64,000 bases of DNA from UBA6019 sp035535055 (GCA_035535055.1 DATLQT010000034.1:1-64000); one strand, 5' to 3'; numbered from the stretch's first letter, positions 21,457 through 30,582 are shown. Made by a program: numbers and translations. The notes: generated by a model from the letters alone, not told the origin.

Positions 21457-22671
21457 ATGAACGCGACCATGCGAGTCCCTTGCAGTCGCTGCGGGCAGCT
21501 GAACCACGTGGAGCGGGCAGCGGAGGTCTCCTTCCGCTGCACCGCCTGCGGGGCCCCCAACACCGTCCGAACCCTTGCCAGCACCGGAACCACCCCGCCT
21601 GAGGAGCCCCGCCGGGCTCCCCGGCGGTGGCAGCCGGCGGTCATCCCCCGGTCCGCCGGGTCCCGCGCCGTTACCGCCGCGGTCGCGGTTGAGCGCAAGA
21701 GCTCCCTCGGTCGGGCCAAGCAGATCCTGGTGGCCCTGATGGTCCTCGCGACCGCCAGCGTCCTCATCCACCCGGGCGGCACCTTCGCGACCTTCAACGC
21801 GCAGACCGCCAACGCGGCCAACATCACCACCGGCGTCCTGCTGCTCGGCGACAAGGTCGCCAACGGCACCGTCACCTCGGAGTGCTTCTCCTCGGGTGGC
21901 GCCGCGCCCGGCAACCCCCAGATCGTCAGCTCGGCCAACAGCTCGAACTGCGCCTCGGTCTGGACCGTCGCGGCCCCCAACAAGCCGGGCGACTTCTTCC
22001 TCGCCCACGTCGCGATCCGCAACCCGGGCAACGTCTCCGCCAGCACCCTGCAGATCGAGGCAACCACCGGGAACACCTGTGACAGTGCGCCCGGTGTCGT
22101 CGACGGCGCGATCACCTACAAGGGCTCGAACCAGGCCGCGCTGACCTCGACGCTGTCGGGCGCCACCATCATCGGCGCCACCTCCTTCACGCTCGCCAGC
22201 GCGGCCAACTTCACCGTCGGCGAGTACATCCAGGTCGACACCGGCACCAACGCCGAGAACCTGACCGTCAGCAACATAGTCGGCAACGTCCTCACCACGA
22301 ACGCGGCCGCCAAGGCCCACGCCAACGGCGTCACCGTGGCCGGGTCCGGCGTCTGCCGCCAGTTGCAGTTGGTCATCGCGAAGACCGACTCGACCTACAC
22401 CACCATGAGCACCTGCCTCTACGGCAACACCGGCGCAGGCACCACGCCATTCACAGGTTGCGTGTACGACACCGCTCACAACCTTCGCGACTTCAACGAT
22501 AACGGCGTCGTCGGGGGGACCCCGGGTCCGATCTCGGTCGCCGGCGGCATCGCGGCCGGCGCGACGCAGTACTTCGTGATCGCGATCAACTTCCCGAACT
22601 CGGCCGGAAGTGACAACGGCTTCGCCGGACTCGGCGCCGCGACCACGTTCAACTTCTACGCACAGCAGTAG
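21457..22671 (+). CDS. TasA/camelysin-like secreted protein 2 with cytoplasmic zinc ribbon
   Basis: A 404-residue protein with an unusual N-terminal extension. Residues 9-31 hold two Cys-x-x-Cys pairs (CSRC and CTAC), a zinc ribbon that would stay in the cytoplasm. A Pro/Arg-rich stretch follows, then a hydrophobic helix and the SipW signal motif GTFATFN at residues 108-114. The mature domain is Thr/Ala/Asn rich with an inserted segment around residues 225-290 and the same final strand pattern as its neighbours. The zinc ribbon is unexplained; it could regulate export or be released on cleavage. The gene has a weak ribosome-binding site and lies 43 bases after gene 1. Confidence 0.78.
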   Translation: MNATMRVPCSRCGQLNHVERAAEVSFRCTACGAPNTVRTLASTGTTPPEEPRRAPRRWQPAVIPRSAGSRAVTAAVAVERKSSLGRAKQILVALMVLATASVLIHPGGTFATFNAQTANAANITTGVLLLGDKVANGTVTSECFSSGGAAPGNPQIVSSANSSNCASVWTVAAPNKPGDFFLAHVAIRNPGNVSASTLQIEATTGNTCDSAPGVVDGAITYKGSNQAALTSTLSGATIIGATSFTLASAANFTVGEYIQVDTGTNAENLTVSNIVGNVLTTNAAAKAHANGVTVAGSGVCRQLQLVIAKTDSTYTTMSTCLYGNTGAGTTPFTGCVYDTAHNLRDFNDNGVVGGTPGPISVAGGIAAGATQYFVIAINFPNSAGSDNGFAGLGAATTFNFYAQQ

Positions 22672-22691
22672 CGGTCGGCAGTAGGTAGGCA

Positions 22692-23624
22692 ATGCAGCCG
22701 ATGGATGCGCCCGGCTCTGGCCGGGCGCAGCCAACCTCGTCTCGCAGACTGGTCCCGATCCGGCTCGGCGGCGCAGCCGCCCCCCCGCTGCCGGTCCGCC
22801 AGGCGGCCGCGGTCCCGATCCGGGTCGTTGCGCCGGAGCTGCCCGACACTCGGCGCACCGCCCCCGGTCGGCTCGGACTCGGTCAGCAGGTTCTCATCAG
22901 CCTGATGGTGGTCGGCGTCGTCATCGGAATGGTGGGATCGGGGACCTTCGCGAGCTTCAACGCGGTCACCAAGAACACCGTGGCGATCACCTCCGGCGAC
23001 CTCGTCCTCAGCGACAAGGTCAACGCCGGGAGCGAGTGCTTCTCGGCGGGCGGAGTTGCTCCCAGCAACCCGCAGACGGTCACCGCCGCCAACAGCGGCG
23101 GGTGCACCGGCGTCTGGGGCATCACGACCCAGACACCGGGCACGGCGATCGCACCTCTTCAGATGACCATCCGCAACGCCGGCAACCTGACCGCCTCGGC
23201 GCTCGACATCTACGCCCAGGCCGCCTGCGCGGACTCCAACAACGGCGCCGGCTATCACGGCGGCGGCAGCCTCTGCGGCCAGGTCCAGCTGGAGATCGAG
23301 CAGTACACCGACAGCACCTTCGGAACCCCGTCCCACTGCTGGTACGGGAGCACCAGCGGCTCCCTCTGCCTGGCGGAGGCGAACAAGACGCCGGGCGGGT
23401 GCAACGTCTCGACGTGCACGACCTACCCGTTCAGCGACGCCACCCATACGCTTTCCAACTTCGGCAGCACCATCACCAGCGCGGCTCCCATCAACACCGG
23501 GGCGCTGGCCGCTAGCGGCGGCAAGGCCTACTTCCTCGTCTTCGCCAATCTCCCCGGCACCTCCGGCGATACCTTCCAGGGCCGGCGCGCCGACCTCACC
23601 TTCACCTGGCACATCATCCAGTGA
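22692..23624 (+). CDS. TasA/camelysin-like secreted protein 3
   Basis: A 310-residue homologue of the preceding two proteins. A 60-residue Pro/Arg-rich cytoplasmic leader precedes the hydrophobic helix, and the cleavage motif is GTFASFN at residues 84-90. The mature part has the shared SECFS/AGG...SNPQ segment, also seen in protein 2 (SECFSSGG...GNPQ), several cysteines likely to form disulfides, and the terminal ADLTFTWHIIQ strand. The gene is 20 bases after protein 2 and 30 bases before the signal peptidase gene, consistent with one operon. Confidence 0.8.
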   Translation: MQPMDAPGSGRAQPTSSRRLVPIRLGGAAAPPLPVRQAAAVPIRVVAPELPDTRRTAPGRLGLGQQVLISLMVVGVVIGMVGSGTFASFNAVTKNTVAITSGDLVLSDKVNAGSECFSAGGVAPSNPQTVTAANSGGCTGVWGITTQTPGTAIAPLQMTIRNAGNLTASALDIYAQAACADSNNGAGYHGGGSLCGQVQLEIEQYTDSTFGTPSHCWYGSTSGSLCLAEANKTPGGCNVSTCTTYPFSDATHTLSNFGSTITSAAPINTGALAASGGKAYFLVFANLPGTSGDTFQGRRADLTFTWHIIQ

Positions 23625-23654
23625 GCGGCTACCAATCCCCGGTGGTGAACTAAG

Positions 23655-24248
23655 ATGGCCGCGACCTTGCAGATCCCTCCGTCCAGCGAGGCGCGTGACC
23701 TCGCGCCTCCCACCACCGCCGAACGCCCTCGATCGCTGCTGAGCGCACTCGTACAGGTGCTCGGGCTGCTGGTGCTGGGCGTGATCGTCCTCTTCCTGCT
23801 CTCGCTGACCGTGGGCCCGCTGCTACTCCCCTACAAGGCGCTGACCGTCTACTCCGGAAGCATGGAGCCGCTGATCCATACCGGGTCGGTCGTCATCGAC
23901 GTGCCCGTGAACGCCCAGGACGTGAAGGTGGGCGACATCGTCACCTTCGTCCGTCCCGACAACCAGAACGAGCTGGTCACCCACAGGGTGGTCGCCATCG
24001 AAACCGGACCCGCCGGGCGCCAGTGGGTGACCAAGGGCGACGCAAACAGCGTCGCCGACCCGTGGCGCGTTCCCGCCTCCGGGTCGGGTTACAAGTACTC
24101 ATTCAGCATCCCCTACTGCGGGTTCGTGCTGGTCTGGTTGCAGTCACCGATCGGCCGCCTTCTCTTCCTGGTGATTCCCGCCGCCGCCCTCGGGCTGCTC
24201 ACGCTCTACGAGCTCTGGTGGCCGCGGAGGGCGAAGCCGGCCGGTTAG
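23655..24248 (+). CDS. sipW: SipW-type signal peptidase I (S26B)
   Basis: A 197-residue membrane signal peptidase of the archaeal/ER type. The catalytic Ser is in YSGSMEP (Ser69) and the general base position is His in LVTHRVV (His110), rather than the Lys of ordinary bacterial LepB. The Asp-containing box GDANSVADPWRV follows. A membrane helix precedes the active site and a second lies at the C-terminus (LLFLVIPAAALGLLTLYELWW). It sits among five genes carrying SipW-type signal peptides, which are its obvious substrates. The symbol is by family analogy. Confidence 0.88.
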   Translation: MAATLQIPPSSEARDLAPPTTAERPRSLLSALVQVLGLLVLGVIVLFLLSLTVGPLLLPYKALTVYSGSMEPLIHTGSVVIDVPVNAQDVKVGDIVTFVRPDNQNELVTHRVVAIETGPAGRQWVTKGDANSVADPWRVPASGSGYKYSFSIPYCGFVLVWLQSPIGRLLFLVIPAAALGLLTLYELWWPRRAKPAG

Positions 24249-24253
24249 AGGCC

Positions 24254-25342
24254 ATGCAGGCACCCGCGAAGCGGCTACCGCCGCTTCCACTTCCGGAACC
24301 CCCCCGCGGCCGCAGCTCCAGTGTTCGGAGCGCACTGCTGGTGATCCTTGTCGTGGGCGTGACCTCGGGCCTGGTCGGGGGCACCGCCGCGGCCCTCAAC
24401 GCGACCAACAACAACGTGGGCTTCGTCGCCACGCCCTCGCTGGTCGGTCCCAATTCCTCCGTGCTGACCGCGGCCGCCGGCACCCCGCCGGCGATCACCC
24501 TCAGCTGGACGGCGGCGACCAACCTGGGTCCCACCTTCAACGAGTACGCCCTCTACCGGGCGAACAATGCCGTGACCACCGCGACCTCCTGCCCGGGGAC
24601 GGACACCAGCTATACCGGCGCAAACGGGACGCAGATCTACTTCGGCACCGGCCTTTCCTACACCGACACGCCGAGCAACTCGAGCTCGACCGCGGGCTAC
24701 CTCTGCTACATGCTCTTCGCCGCCTACACCTCGGGCGGCGTCCCCTCGGTCCCTGTCTGGATCAGCCACCCGGTCGCGACGCCTTTTAACCCCTACACCG
24801 ACGCGACCCACGCGGCGCCGCATCTTCCCTTCGAGGTCCTGTCCCTGACGTACACCAACAAGGCCGTCGCGGGAACGCTGGACAGCCCGGACGTGATCAC
24901 GATCACCTACAACCAGCCGACCAACGCAGCCGCGATCGCGGCCGCCAACCAGTACGTGTGCACCGACCACACGACCGGCATCATCTACGTCGGAAGCAAC
25001 ATCAACGGCGGTTCCAACAAGTGCTTCAAGTCCGGCGTGGTCGTCACCATCTCGCCTCCCAACGCCGGCAGCTACACGATCACCGGCACGACGCCACTGA
25101 AGGACCCGATCTGGGGCAACGGCGCACCGGGGACCACCTTCACCTGGAACAACAACGCCGGCTGCAACGTCGGGGGCACCGCCAACACCGTGCTCTGCGT
25201 CACGCTCGGGGTCAACGGGGCTTACGGCGAGACGGTCGCCAACACAGGCTGGACGGTCACCCCGATCGCGGGCACCATAACCGCCAGCGACGGCACCGCC
25301 GTATGCACCACCTGCACGGTCCTCACCACCAACCAGCCATGA
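24254..25342 (+). CDS. TasA-like secreted protein 4 with Ig/FnIII-like domains
   Basis: A 362-residue exported protein. A Pro-rich cytoplasmic N-terminus and a hydrophobic helix lead to GTAAALN (residues 43-49), a variant of the SipW cleavage motif seen in its neighbours. The mature part begins with a fibronectin-III-like strand pattern (PPAITLSWTAA...EYALYRANN) and continues with further Ig-like beta domains (SPDVITITYNQPTN, GVVVTISPPNAGSYTI). It may be an accessory fibre or matrix subunit. ATG 24254 is five bases after the signal peptidase stop; its own stop overlaps the next start (ATGA). Confidence 0.76.
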   Translation: MQAPAKRLPPLPLPEPPRGRSSSVRSALLVILVVGVTSGLVGGTAAALNATNNNVGFVATPSLVGPNSSVLTAAAGTPPAITLSWTAATNLGPTFNEYALYRANNAVTTATSCPGTDTSYTGANGTQIYFGTGLSYTDTPSNSSSTAGYLCYMLFAAYTSGGVPSVPVWISHPVATPFNPYTDATHAAPHLPFEVLSLTYTNKAVAGTLDSPDVITITYNQPTNAAAIAAANQYVCTDHTTGIIYVGSNINGGSNKCFKSGVVVTISPPNAGSYTITGTTPLKDPIWGNGAPGTTFTWNNNAGCNVGGTANTVLCVTLGVNGAYGETVANTGWTVTPIAGTITASDGTAVCTTCTVLTTNQP

Positions 25343-25920
25343 GCACCATGACCGCCGCTCCGCAGATTCCGGCCGAGAACCGCGACCGCGCATCCTGGAC
25401 CGTCCTGACGGCGTCGGTTCTGATCCTCGTCGTCGCGGCCCTGCTGGCCGTGAGCGGCCTGCTGGTTCGGCTCGGCAACGACCATGAAGGGCACTCCATC
25501 CTTCCGCCCACCGTCGGGGCCGGCGAGTCGGCGAGCGGCCAACTGAAGTTGAGCAATGCGGGCCTGCTACCGGTCGAGGTCTACCTCGAGCCGCGAACCG
25601 GAAATGGACTGGCCGATACCTCGCTACCGTCGGGACTTTCCGTCATCGTCCGGCGCGTGTCCGACGGCGCCTACCTCTACCAGGGCCCGATGACGACCTC
25701 GATGGGGCCCCTCGAGGTTATCCAGCCGGGCCAGTCGAGCGAGGTCGAGCTGACCGTCAGGTCCGACGAGACCGGCGGGACGGCCGCGGTGCCCATCAAC
25801 TTCACCTACTTCTGGGCGGCCCGGGTCGCTCTGCCCTGGTGGTGGTGGATTCCGGCCGCCCTGCTGATCGCAGCCTTCCTCGCCTACGGCTACCGGCGGA
25901 AGCGAGCGAGAGGGGCCTGA
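25339..25920 (+). CDS. Membrane-anchored protein with external beta domain, SipW cluster
   Basis: A 193-residue bitopic protein. An N-terminal helix (residues 21-44) is followed by an external beta-sandwich-like domain (SASGQLKLSNAGLLPVEVYLEP, then EVELTVRSDETGGT). A second helix, WWWWIPAALLIAAFLAYGY, and a basic tail RRKRARGA end the protein. It lacks the SipW cleavage motif, so it should stay in the membrane and may act as an assembly or anchoring factor for the secreted subunits. ATG 25339 overlaps the preceding stop, and the next gene follows after six bases. Confidence 0.74.
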   Translation: MSTMTAAPQIPAENRDRASWTVLTASVLILVVAALLAVSGLLVRLGNDHEGHSILPPTVGAGESASGQLKLSNAGLLPVEVYLEPRTGNGLADTSLPSGLSVIVRRVSDGAYLYQGPMTTSMGPLEVIQPGQSSEVELTVRSDETGGTAAVPINFTYFWAARVALPWWWWIPAALLIAAFLAYGYRRKRARGA

Positions 25921-25926
25921 AGCGAG

Positions 25927-26598
25927 ATGGAAGCACGTCTCCCGCGCCGGTTCCCCTACCTGCCGGAGCTCGACGGGGTCTGGCTGCGGTTGATCCTGAC
26001 CCTGATGGTGCTGATCGCCAGCGCCTCTCTCCTGACCGGCACGGCCGCCACCCTGAACTCGACCACCGTCAACCCGGGCAGCTCGTTCACGGCGGGCACG
26101 CTCGTCCTCAGCAACCAGGTGGCCAACCGGAATCCCTGCCTCTCGCAGGGCCCGAGGGTCAGCTGCGACGCCCTCTTCCCGGGCGTCCTGCTGCCGGGCG
26201 TTCCCGCGATGGCCAGGGTCACCATCACCAACCTGGGCACCCTGCCGGTGACGACCCTGGGCCTCTGGTCGACGTCCTGCGCGAACGTCAGCGGATCGGG
26301 CTCCAACCGCGGCACCGGGGACGTCTGCGCCAGCACCTGGCTGACGATCCACGACGACAACCACGACCAGTGCTACTTCCCGGTCAAGGCGCCCGGCGCC
26401 TGCACCACCGCGATGCACGCCACCTTCGACGACTTCGTCAAGGCTTTCAATGGAACGCGCCCGATGGCTCTTTCCACCGACCACCTGGGCGGCGGCAACG
26501 CCTACACACTGACCGCCACAATCGACCCGGCCGCGGCCAACGACATCCAGAACCGGGCCGGGAACATCGACTTCATCTGGGAGATCACGCAGGGATGA
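25927..26598 (+). CDS. TasA/camelysin-like secreted protein 5
   Basis: A 223-residue exported protein. The hydrophobic helix ends at GTAATLN (residues 38-44), matching the cleavage motif of the other members. The mature domain starts with GSSFTAGTLVLSNQVANRNPC, similar to the start of proteins 1-3, has several cysteines and ends with NIDFIWEITQG, the same closing strand pattern (TLTWTLNQ, TFTWHIIQ). It is the last gene of the cluster, 28 bases before the convergent DUF72 gene. Confidence 0.78.
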   Translation: MEARLPRRFPYLPELDGVWLRLILTLMVLIASASLLTGTAATLNSTTVNPGSSFTAGTLVLSNQVANRNPCLSQGPRVSCDALFPGVLLPGVPAMARVTITNLGTLPVTTLGLWSTSCANVSGSGSNRGTGDVCASTWLTIHDDNHDQCYFPVKAPGACTTAMHATFDDFVKAFNGTRPMALSTDHLGGGNAYTLTATIDPAAANDIQNRAGNIDFIWEITQG

Positions 26599-26626
26599 AA
26601 GGGCAAGAGGGGACAGGCCCCCCGGT

Positions 26627-27631
26627 CTAGAGCTGCTCGCGCAGCAAGGCCGACAGCTCCCGCGCGTTGGTCGTGCCGTAGTTGCCGAAGCAGTTGTTCA
26701 TCAGGACGTGCGTCTGTTTGGCGGCCCTCGCCACCTCGCGGATCCGCGGGACCCAGTCGGCCAGCTGGTCCTCGTCGTAGAGGTACCGGAAGCGCTCGAC
26801 CACGGGGATGCCCGGCTTCTCCCAGAGGTCGCTCCGGCGCCCGTGGAACCGCACCACCGCCAGGTCGGGCGAGGTGACAGCGGTCAGCGGCGGGATGCTG
26901 GACTTGAGGCCCTGGGGACCGTCCACCATCACGTAGGGGACCCTGTTGTCCTCGAGGAAGCGAAGGGTGCGCTCGGCGTTCTTCTCGTTGAACCAGCTCC
27001 CGTTGCGGAATTCGGCCGCGACCTCGACCCCGAGGCGCCGGCGAGCGTCGAGGATCAGCTCGCGGTTCTCGTTGGAGGGAAAGACCCAGCGCGGGAACTG
27101 GAGGAAGACGGCCCCCAGCCGGCCCGCCTCCCTGAGTGGCTCGATGGCTCGCCCGAAGCTGGACCAGACCTCGTCGTAGAGCTCTAGAGGCAGGTCCTTG
27201 CCGTAGATGCGGGCCTTCGCCGCCAGTTCCTCGGGGAGCTCTTCGCGGATCGCTTTCGGCAGCCGCTTGACCTCCGAGGGCTGCCCGGTCATGAGGGCGT
27301 GGGCCTTCACGTCGAAGCGGAATTCGGCGGGCGTCCGCTCGACCCACAGCTCAGCCGTCTCGCGGGCGGGGATCGCGTAGTAGGAGGCATCCACCTCGAC
27401 CACCGGGAACTGGCCGGCGTAGTAGCGGAGCCGGTCCTCGGCGGTCTTCGCCTCGGGCGGATAGAAGACGCCCGCGGCGGTCATCGTCGGGTCCGTCCAG
27501 GAGGCGGTGCCGACGCGCACCTCGCCACCGCCGGAGCCGATCGGTTCCGCCGCCGAGGGCAGCGCATCGGCCCGTGCCCTGGCGGCCTGTGGACCGGGAT
27601 CGTGCGCGCCGAAGTCCTCGGCTCCCTCCAT
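26627..27631 (-). CDS. DUF72 (YecE-like) TIM-barrel protein
   Basis: A 334-residue protein of the DUF72 family. Family motifs are visible: VRVGTASWTDPTM, the VEVDASYYAIP segment, LGAVFLQFPRWV, AAEFRNGSWF and the C-terminal VLMNNCFGNYGTTNA. The fold is a TIM barrel related to endonuclease IV, and the biochemical role is not established. A 40-residue Gly/Pro/Ala N-terminal extension precedes the barrel, so the true start may be later than ATG 27631. It is divergent from the phosphofructokinase gene with a 20-base gap. Confidence 0.87.
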   Translation of the reverse strand: MEGAEDFGAHDPGPQAARARADALPSAAEPIGSGGGEVRVGTASWTDPTMTAAGVFYPPEAKTAEDRLRYYAGQFPVVEVDASYYAIPARETAELWVERTPAEFRFDVKAHALMTGQPSEVKRLPKAIREELPEELAAKARIYGKDLPLELYDEVWSSFGRAIEPLREAGRLGAVFLQFPRWVFPSNENRELILDARRRLGVEVAAEFRNGSWFNEKNAERTLRFLEDNRVPYVMVDGPQGLKSSIPPLTAVTSPDLAVVRFHGRRSDLWEKPGIPVVERFRYLYDEDQLADWVPRIREVARAAKQTHVLMNNCFGNYGTTNARELSALLREQL

Positions 27632-27651
27632 GAGCCTCAAAATAGGTCGCT

Positions 27652-28689
27652 ATGCGGATCGGCGTCCTGACCGGAGGTGGAGACGCGCCCGGCCTCAACG
27701 CGGCGATCCGCGCCGTGGCCAGGCGCGCCTTCGTCCGCAACCTCAAGGTCAGCGGGATCAAGAACGGCTGGGCCGGCGTCCTCGGAGAGGGGGAGATCGA
27801 GGATCTCTCCCCCCTTTCGACCCGCGGCATCCTGCCCCTGGGCGGGACCATCCTCGGCACCTCGCGCACCAACCCACTCAAAGAGCAGGACGGGATCGAC
27901 CGGGTCATCAGCGTCCTCAAGCGATACGGCATCGACGGGCTGGTGGCGATCGGCGGCGACGACACGCTCTCGGTCGCGGTGGCGCTGAACGGGGCTGGCT
28001 TCCCGGTGGTCGGAGTTCCCAAGACCATCGACAACGACCTCAGCGCCACCGAGTTCTGCATCGGCTTCGACACCGCGGTGGGCGTCGTGGTCGAAGCGCT
28101 CGACCGTCTCCACACCACCGCCTCCGCCCATCACCGGGTCATGGTCGTGGAGGTGATGGGTCGCGACACCGGCTGGGTCGCGATGGAGGGGGGCCTCGCC
28201 GGCGGGGCCGACATGATCATCATCCCCGAGTTCCCGGTCGCCCTCGACGAGGTCGTCGAGCACCTCCACCGCCGGCGCGGCGAGGGCCGCTACTTCAGCA
28301 TCATCGTGGTCGCCGAGGGAATCCGGATGAAGGAGCTGGAGGGAACCGACGCCGCCGCCGAGCACAAGACCGACGCCTTCGGACATGTCCAGCTGGCCAA
28401 GCAGGGCGTCGGCGACGCCCTGAGCAGGCACATCGAGGCCACAACCGGCTTCGAGACCAGGGTCACTGTGCTCGGGCATCTTCAGCGGGGCGGCACCCCT
28501 TCCAGCGTCGACCGGATCTGGGCGACCCGCCTCGGTGCGGCCGCCGCCGACCTTCTCGCCGACGGCAAGTCGGGCCTGATCCCGGTGCGGCGCAATGGCG
28601 AGGTGGTCGTCATCCCCCTGGCTGACGTGGTCGCCGAGCAGCGCCGCGTCCCCCACGAGCTCTACGAGCTGGCTAAGGTCTTCGGCTAG
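27652..28689 (+). CDS. pfkA: 6-phosphofructokinase, PPi-dependent type by motif
   Basis: A 345-residue phosphofructokinase that phosphorylates fructose 6-phosphate in glycolysis. The fold motifs TGGGDAPGLNAAIR, SRTNP, PKTIDNDL and VMGRDTGW are present. Two positions that determine the phosphoryl donor are diagnostic. GGDDT carries Asp104 where ATP enzymes have Gly, and PKTIDND carries Lys124 where ATP enzymes have Gly. Both are signatures of pyrophosphate-dependent PFK, which works reversibly. ATG 27652 begins at MRIGVLTGGG with no upstream extension. The BldC-like gene is convergent, three bases from the stop. Confidence 0.92.
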   Translation: MRIGVLTGGGDAPGLNAAIRAVARRAFVRNLKVSGIKNGWAGVLGEGEIEDLSPLSTRGILPLGGTILGTSRTNPLKEQDGIDRVISVLKRYGIDGLVAIGGDDTLSVAVALNGAGFPVVGVPKTIDNDLSATEFCIGFDTAVGVVVEALDRLHTTASAHHRVMVVEVMGRDTGWVAMEGGLAGGADMIIIPEFPVALDEVVEHLHRRRGEGRYFSIIVVAEGIRMKELEGTDAAAEHKTDAFGHVQLAKQGVGDALSRHIEATTGFETRVTVLGHLQRGGTPSSVDRIWATRLGAAAADLLADGKSGLIPVRRNGEVVVIPLADVVAEQRRVPHELYELAKVFG

Positions 28690-28691
28690 CG

Positions 28692-28886
28692 CTAGCCCGT
28701 ATCCGGCGAGCGCGACTCCAACAGCCGGCGGATTTCCTCCTGGCGGAAGCGGCGGTGGCCTCGCTTGCCGACCCGGACCGAGCTCAGGTGGCCGGCTTCG
28801 TCCCAGCGGCGGACGGTGGAGATGTCGACGCCGAAGAGATCGGCGACCTCCCGAATCCCGAGCAGACGGTCGGGCTCATTCTTCAA
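28692..28886 (-). CDS. BldC-like small HTH DNA-binding protein
   Basis: A 64-residue protein made almost entirely of a winged HTH of the MerR/excisionase family: LLGIREVADLFGVDISTVRRWDEAGHLSSVRVGKRGHRRF followed by QEEIRRLLES. This is very close in plan to actinobacterial BldC, a developmental regulator that lacks the MerR dimerisation helix and binds DNA in cooperative arrays. The start at TTG 28886 has GAAAGGA seven bases upstream; longer frames upstream lack support. Its targets are unknown. It lies downstream of the acyl-CoA dehydrogenase on the same strand. Confidence 0.8.
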   Translation of the reverse strand: MKNEPDRLLGIREVADLFGVDISTVRRWDEAGHLSSVRVGKRGHRRFRQEEIRRLLESRSPDTG

Positions 28887-28971
28887 GATCGATCCTTTCC
28901 TCGGCAAAACTGGGCAGAGCTGGGCAGGCCGAGCCAGCCACTCTAGCCCAACCAGGGCTCCCTCGAACTGA

Positions 28972-30582
28972 CTAACGCGCGGGCAGCGGCTCCCGCTCGC
29001 CGTCCACGACCAGCGCCAGGTCGGAGGGCTCGACCCGCTGGTAGGCGCGCCACAGCTCGGCCACCCGGGCCTCGCGGGGACCCTGGCGCGCCGCCTCGGC
29101 CAGCAGCCCGGCGATCCAGGCCTCGCTGAGCTCGAAGGCGAGCCGCCGGGCCGAGGCCTGGGCAGCGTCGGGATCGCCGGAGCCCAGGCGCGCAAGTGAG
29201 GTCGCGGCGGCATCCCGGCCGGGTGACCCGAGCTGCTCCAGCTCGGCCAGGAGAGCGTCTGCCACCCCCGGCTTGGACAGCACCCGCAGGGAGTCGAGCG
29301 AGAGGACGTTGGTCGTCCCCTCCCAGATCGGCAGCACCTGGGAATCCCGAAGCAGGCGGGGCAGCCCGGTGTCCTCCATGTAGCCCTGTCCGCCGAAGGC
29401 CTCGATCGCCTCCGACGCCGCGGCCACCGCCCGTTTTGCGGTGTAGAGCTTGGTCAGCGAGGTGCCGACCCGGAAGACGTTGGCCTCCTGGTCGGTGGCG
29501 ACCTTCTGCTCAACCCGGCCGAGCAGTTGGGCGAGGCGAAGGGTCAAGAGCAGGCATCCCTCCGCCTCCACGGCCAGCTCGACCAGCACCTGGCGATGGA
29601 GCGGCTGGTCCTGGAGCAGGCGGCCGAAGGCCGCCCTCTGCGAGGCGTAGCCACGCGCCAGCATCAAGCCCCGTCGCATGCTGGCGGCCGCGGAGACCGA
29701 GTTGTGAAACCGGGTGATGTTCAGCATCGGCGTCATCTGGCTGAAGCCGTGCTCGAGGACGCCGACCAGCTCCGCCTCCGCGCCGTCCAGGGTCACCTCG
29801 CCGGTGGCCATGGCGCGGGTCCCCAGCTTGTCCTTGAGCCGGTCGATGCGGTAGGAGTTGCGGCTCCCGTCGGGCATGAGGCGGGGGATCAAGAAGAGGC
29901 CGAGGCCGCGGGTTCCGGGCCCGGCACCTTCCGGGCGGGCCAGCGCCAGGACCATCTCGCCGCCGACGTTGGAGCAGAAGAACTTGCGCCCGTGGACCCG
30001 CCAGCCGGCGCCCTCGCGCCGGGCGGTCACGGCGTTGGCTCCGACGTCGGACCCGCCCTGCTGCTCGGTCATCCACTGGCCGGCAGTCCAGGCCTGCGCG
30101 GGGTCGCGGCTCACGAGGTGGTCGAACCAGCGCCGGCGGAGGTCGTCGGGGCCGAACTCCGACAGCACCCGGGCGGCGGCGTCGGTCATCGCCACCGGGC
30201 AGTAATAGGTCGCGGCGCCGGGCTCGAAGAGGTAGCCGAGGGCGGCGTGGACCACCCGCACGTCGGGGCCGGCGATCGCCAGCGCCTGCGGCTCGTAGGG
30301 GAGCGCCGTGCAGCCCAGCCGCGCGGCCGTGGCGGCGAGCTTGCGCCAGGCCTCGGGGTAGACGACCTCGTCCACGCGTTCGCCCCAGGGATCGATGCTG
30401 CGCAGCCAGGCCGGGTTGCGCTCGCATTCGTCGCCCCAGCGCCGGATCTCGTTGGCGGCGAGGGAGCCGACCGCCAACAGCTGCGGCTCCGCCCACTCGA
30501 GGACGTCCGGTCCTAGCCGCGCCCTCAGCGCTGACTGGAGGGCTGGGTCAGCGGCGAAGGTGTTGTCGGGCAGGAGATCCAT
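28972..30582 (-). CDS. Acyl-CoA dehydrogenase, AidB-like
   Basis: A 536-residue flavoprotein, longer than standard 380-residue acyl-CoA dehydrogenases and in the AidB size class. It has the N-terminal helical region, the FAD motif [16 protein letters not shown] near residue 175, the flavin-stacking KFFCSNVGG segment, and the C-terminal [22 protein letters not shown] and [14 protein letters not shown] motifs typical of AidB relatives. E. coli AidB binds DNA and is induced by alkylation; whether this one oxidises an acyl-CoA or has a protective role is not decided. Its start overlaps the end of the GGDEF gene (ATG 30582). Confidence 0.88.
   Translation of the reverse strand: MDLLPDNTFAADPALQSALRARLGPDVLEWAEPQLLAVGSLAANEIRRWGDECERNPAWLRSIDPWGERVDEVVYPEAWRKLAATAARLGCTALPYEPQALAIAGPDVRVVHAALGYLFEPGAATYYCPVAMTDAAARVLSEFGPDDLRRRWFDHLVSRDPAQAWTAGQWMTEQQGGSDVGANAVTARREGAGWRVHGRKFFCSNVGGEMVLALARPEGAGPGTRGLGLFLIPRLMPDGSRNSYRIDRLKDKLGTRAMATGEVTLDGAEAELVGVLEHGFSQMTPMLNITRFHNSVSAAASMRRGLMLARGYASQRAAFGRLLQDQPLHRQVLVELAVEAEGCLLLTLRLAQLLGRVEQKVATDQEANVFRVGTSLTKLYTAKRAVAAASEAIEAFGGQGYMEDTGLPRLLRDSQVLPIWEGTTNVLSLDSLRVLSKPGVADALLAELEQLGSPGRDAAATSLARLGSGDPDAAQASARRLAFELSEAWIAGLLAEAARQGPREARVAELWRAYQRVEPSDLALVVDGEREPLPAR

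Noticed and set aside
21391..22734. A 447-codon open frame antisense to the secreted proteins
   Set aside because: Low-complexity Gly/Arg/Val composition without motifs; the plus-strand frames have signal peptides and shared strands.
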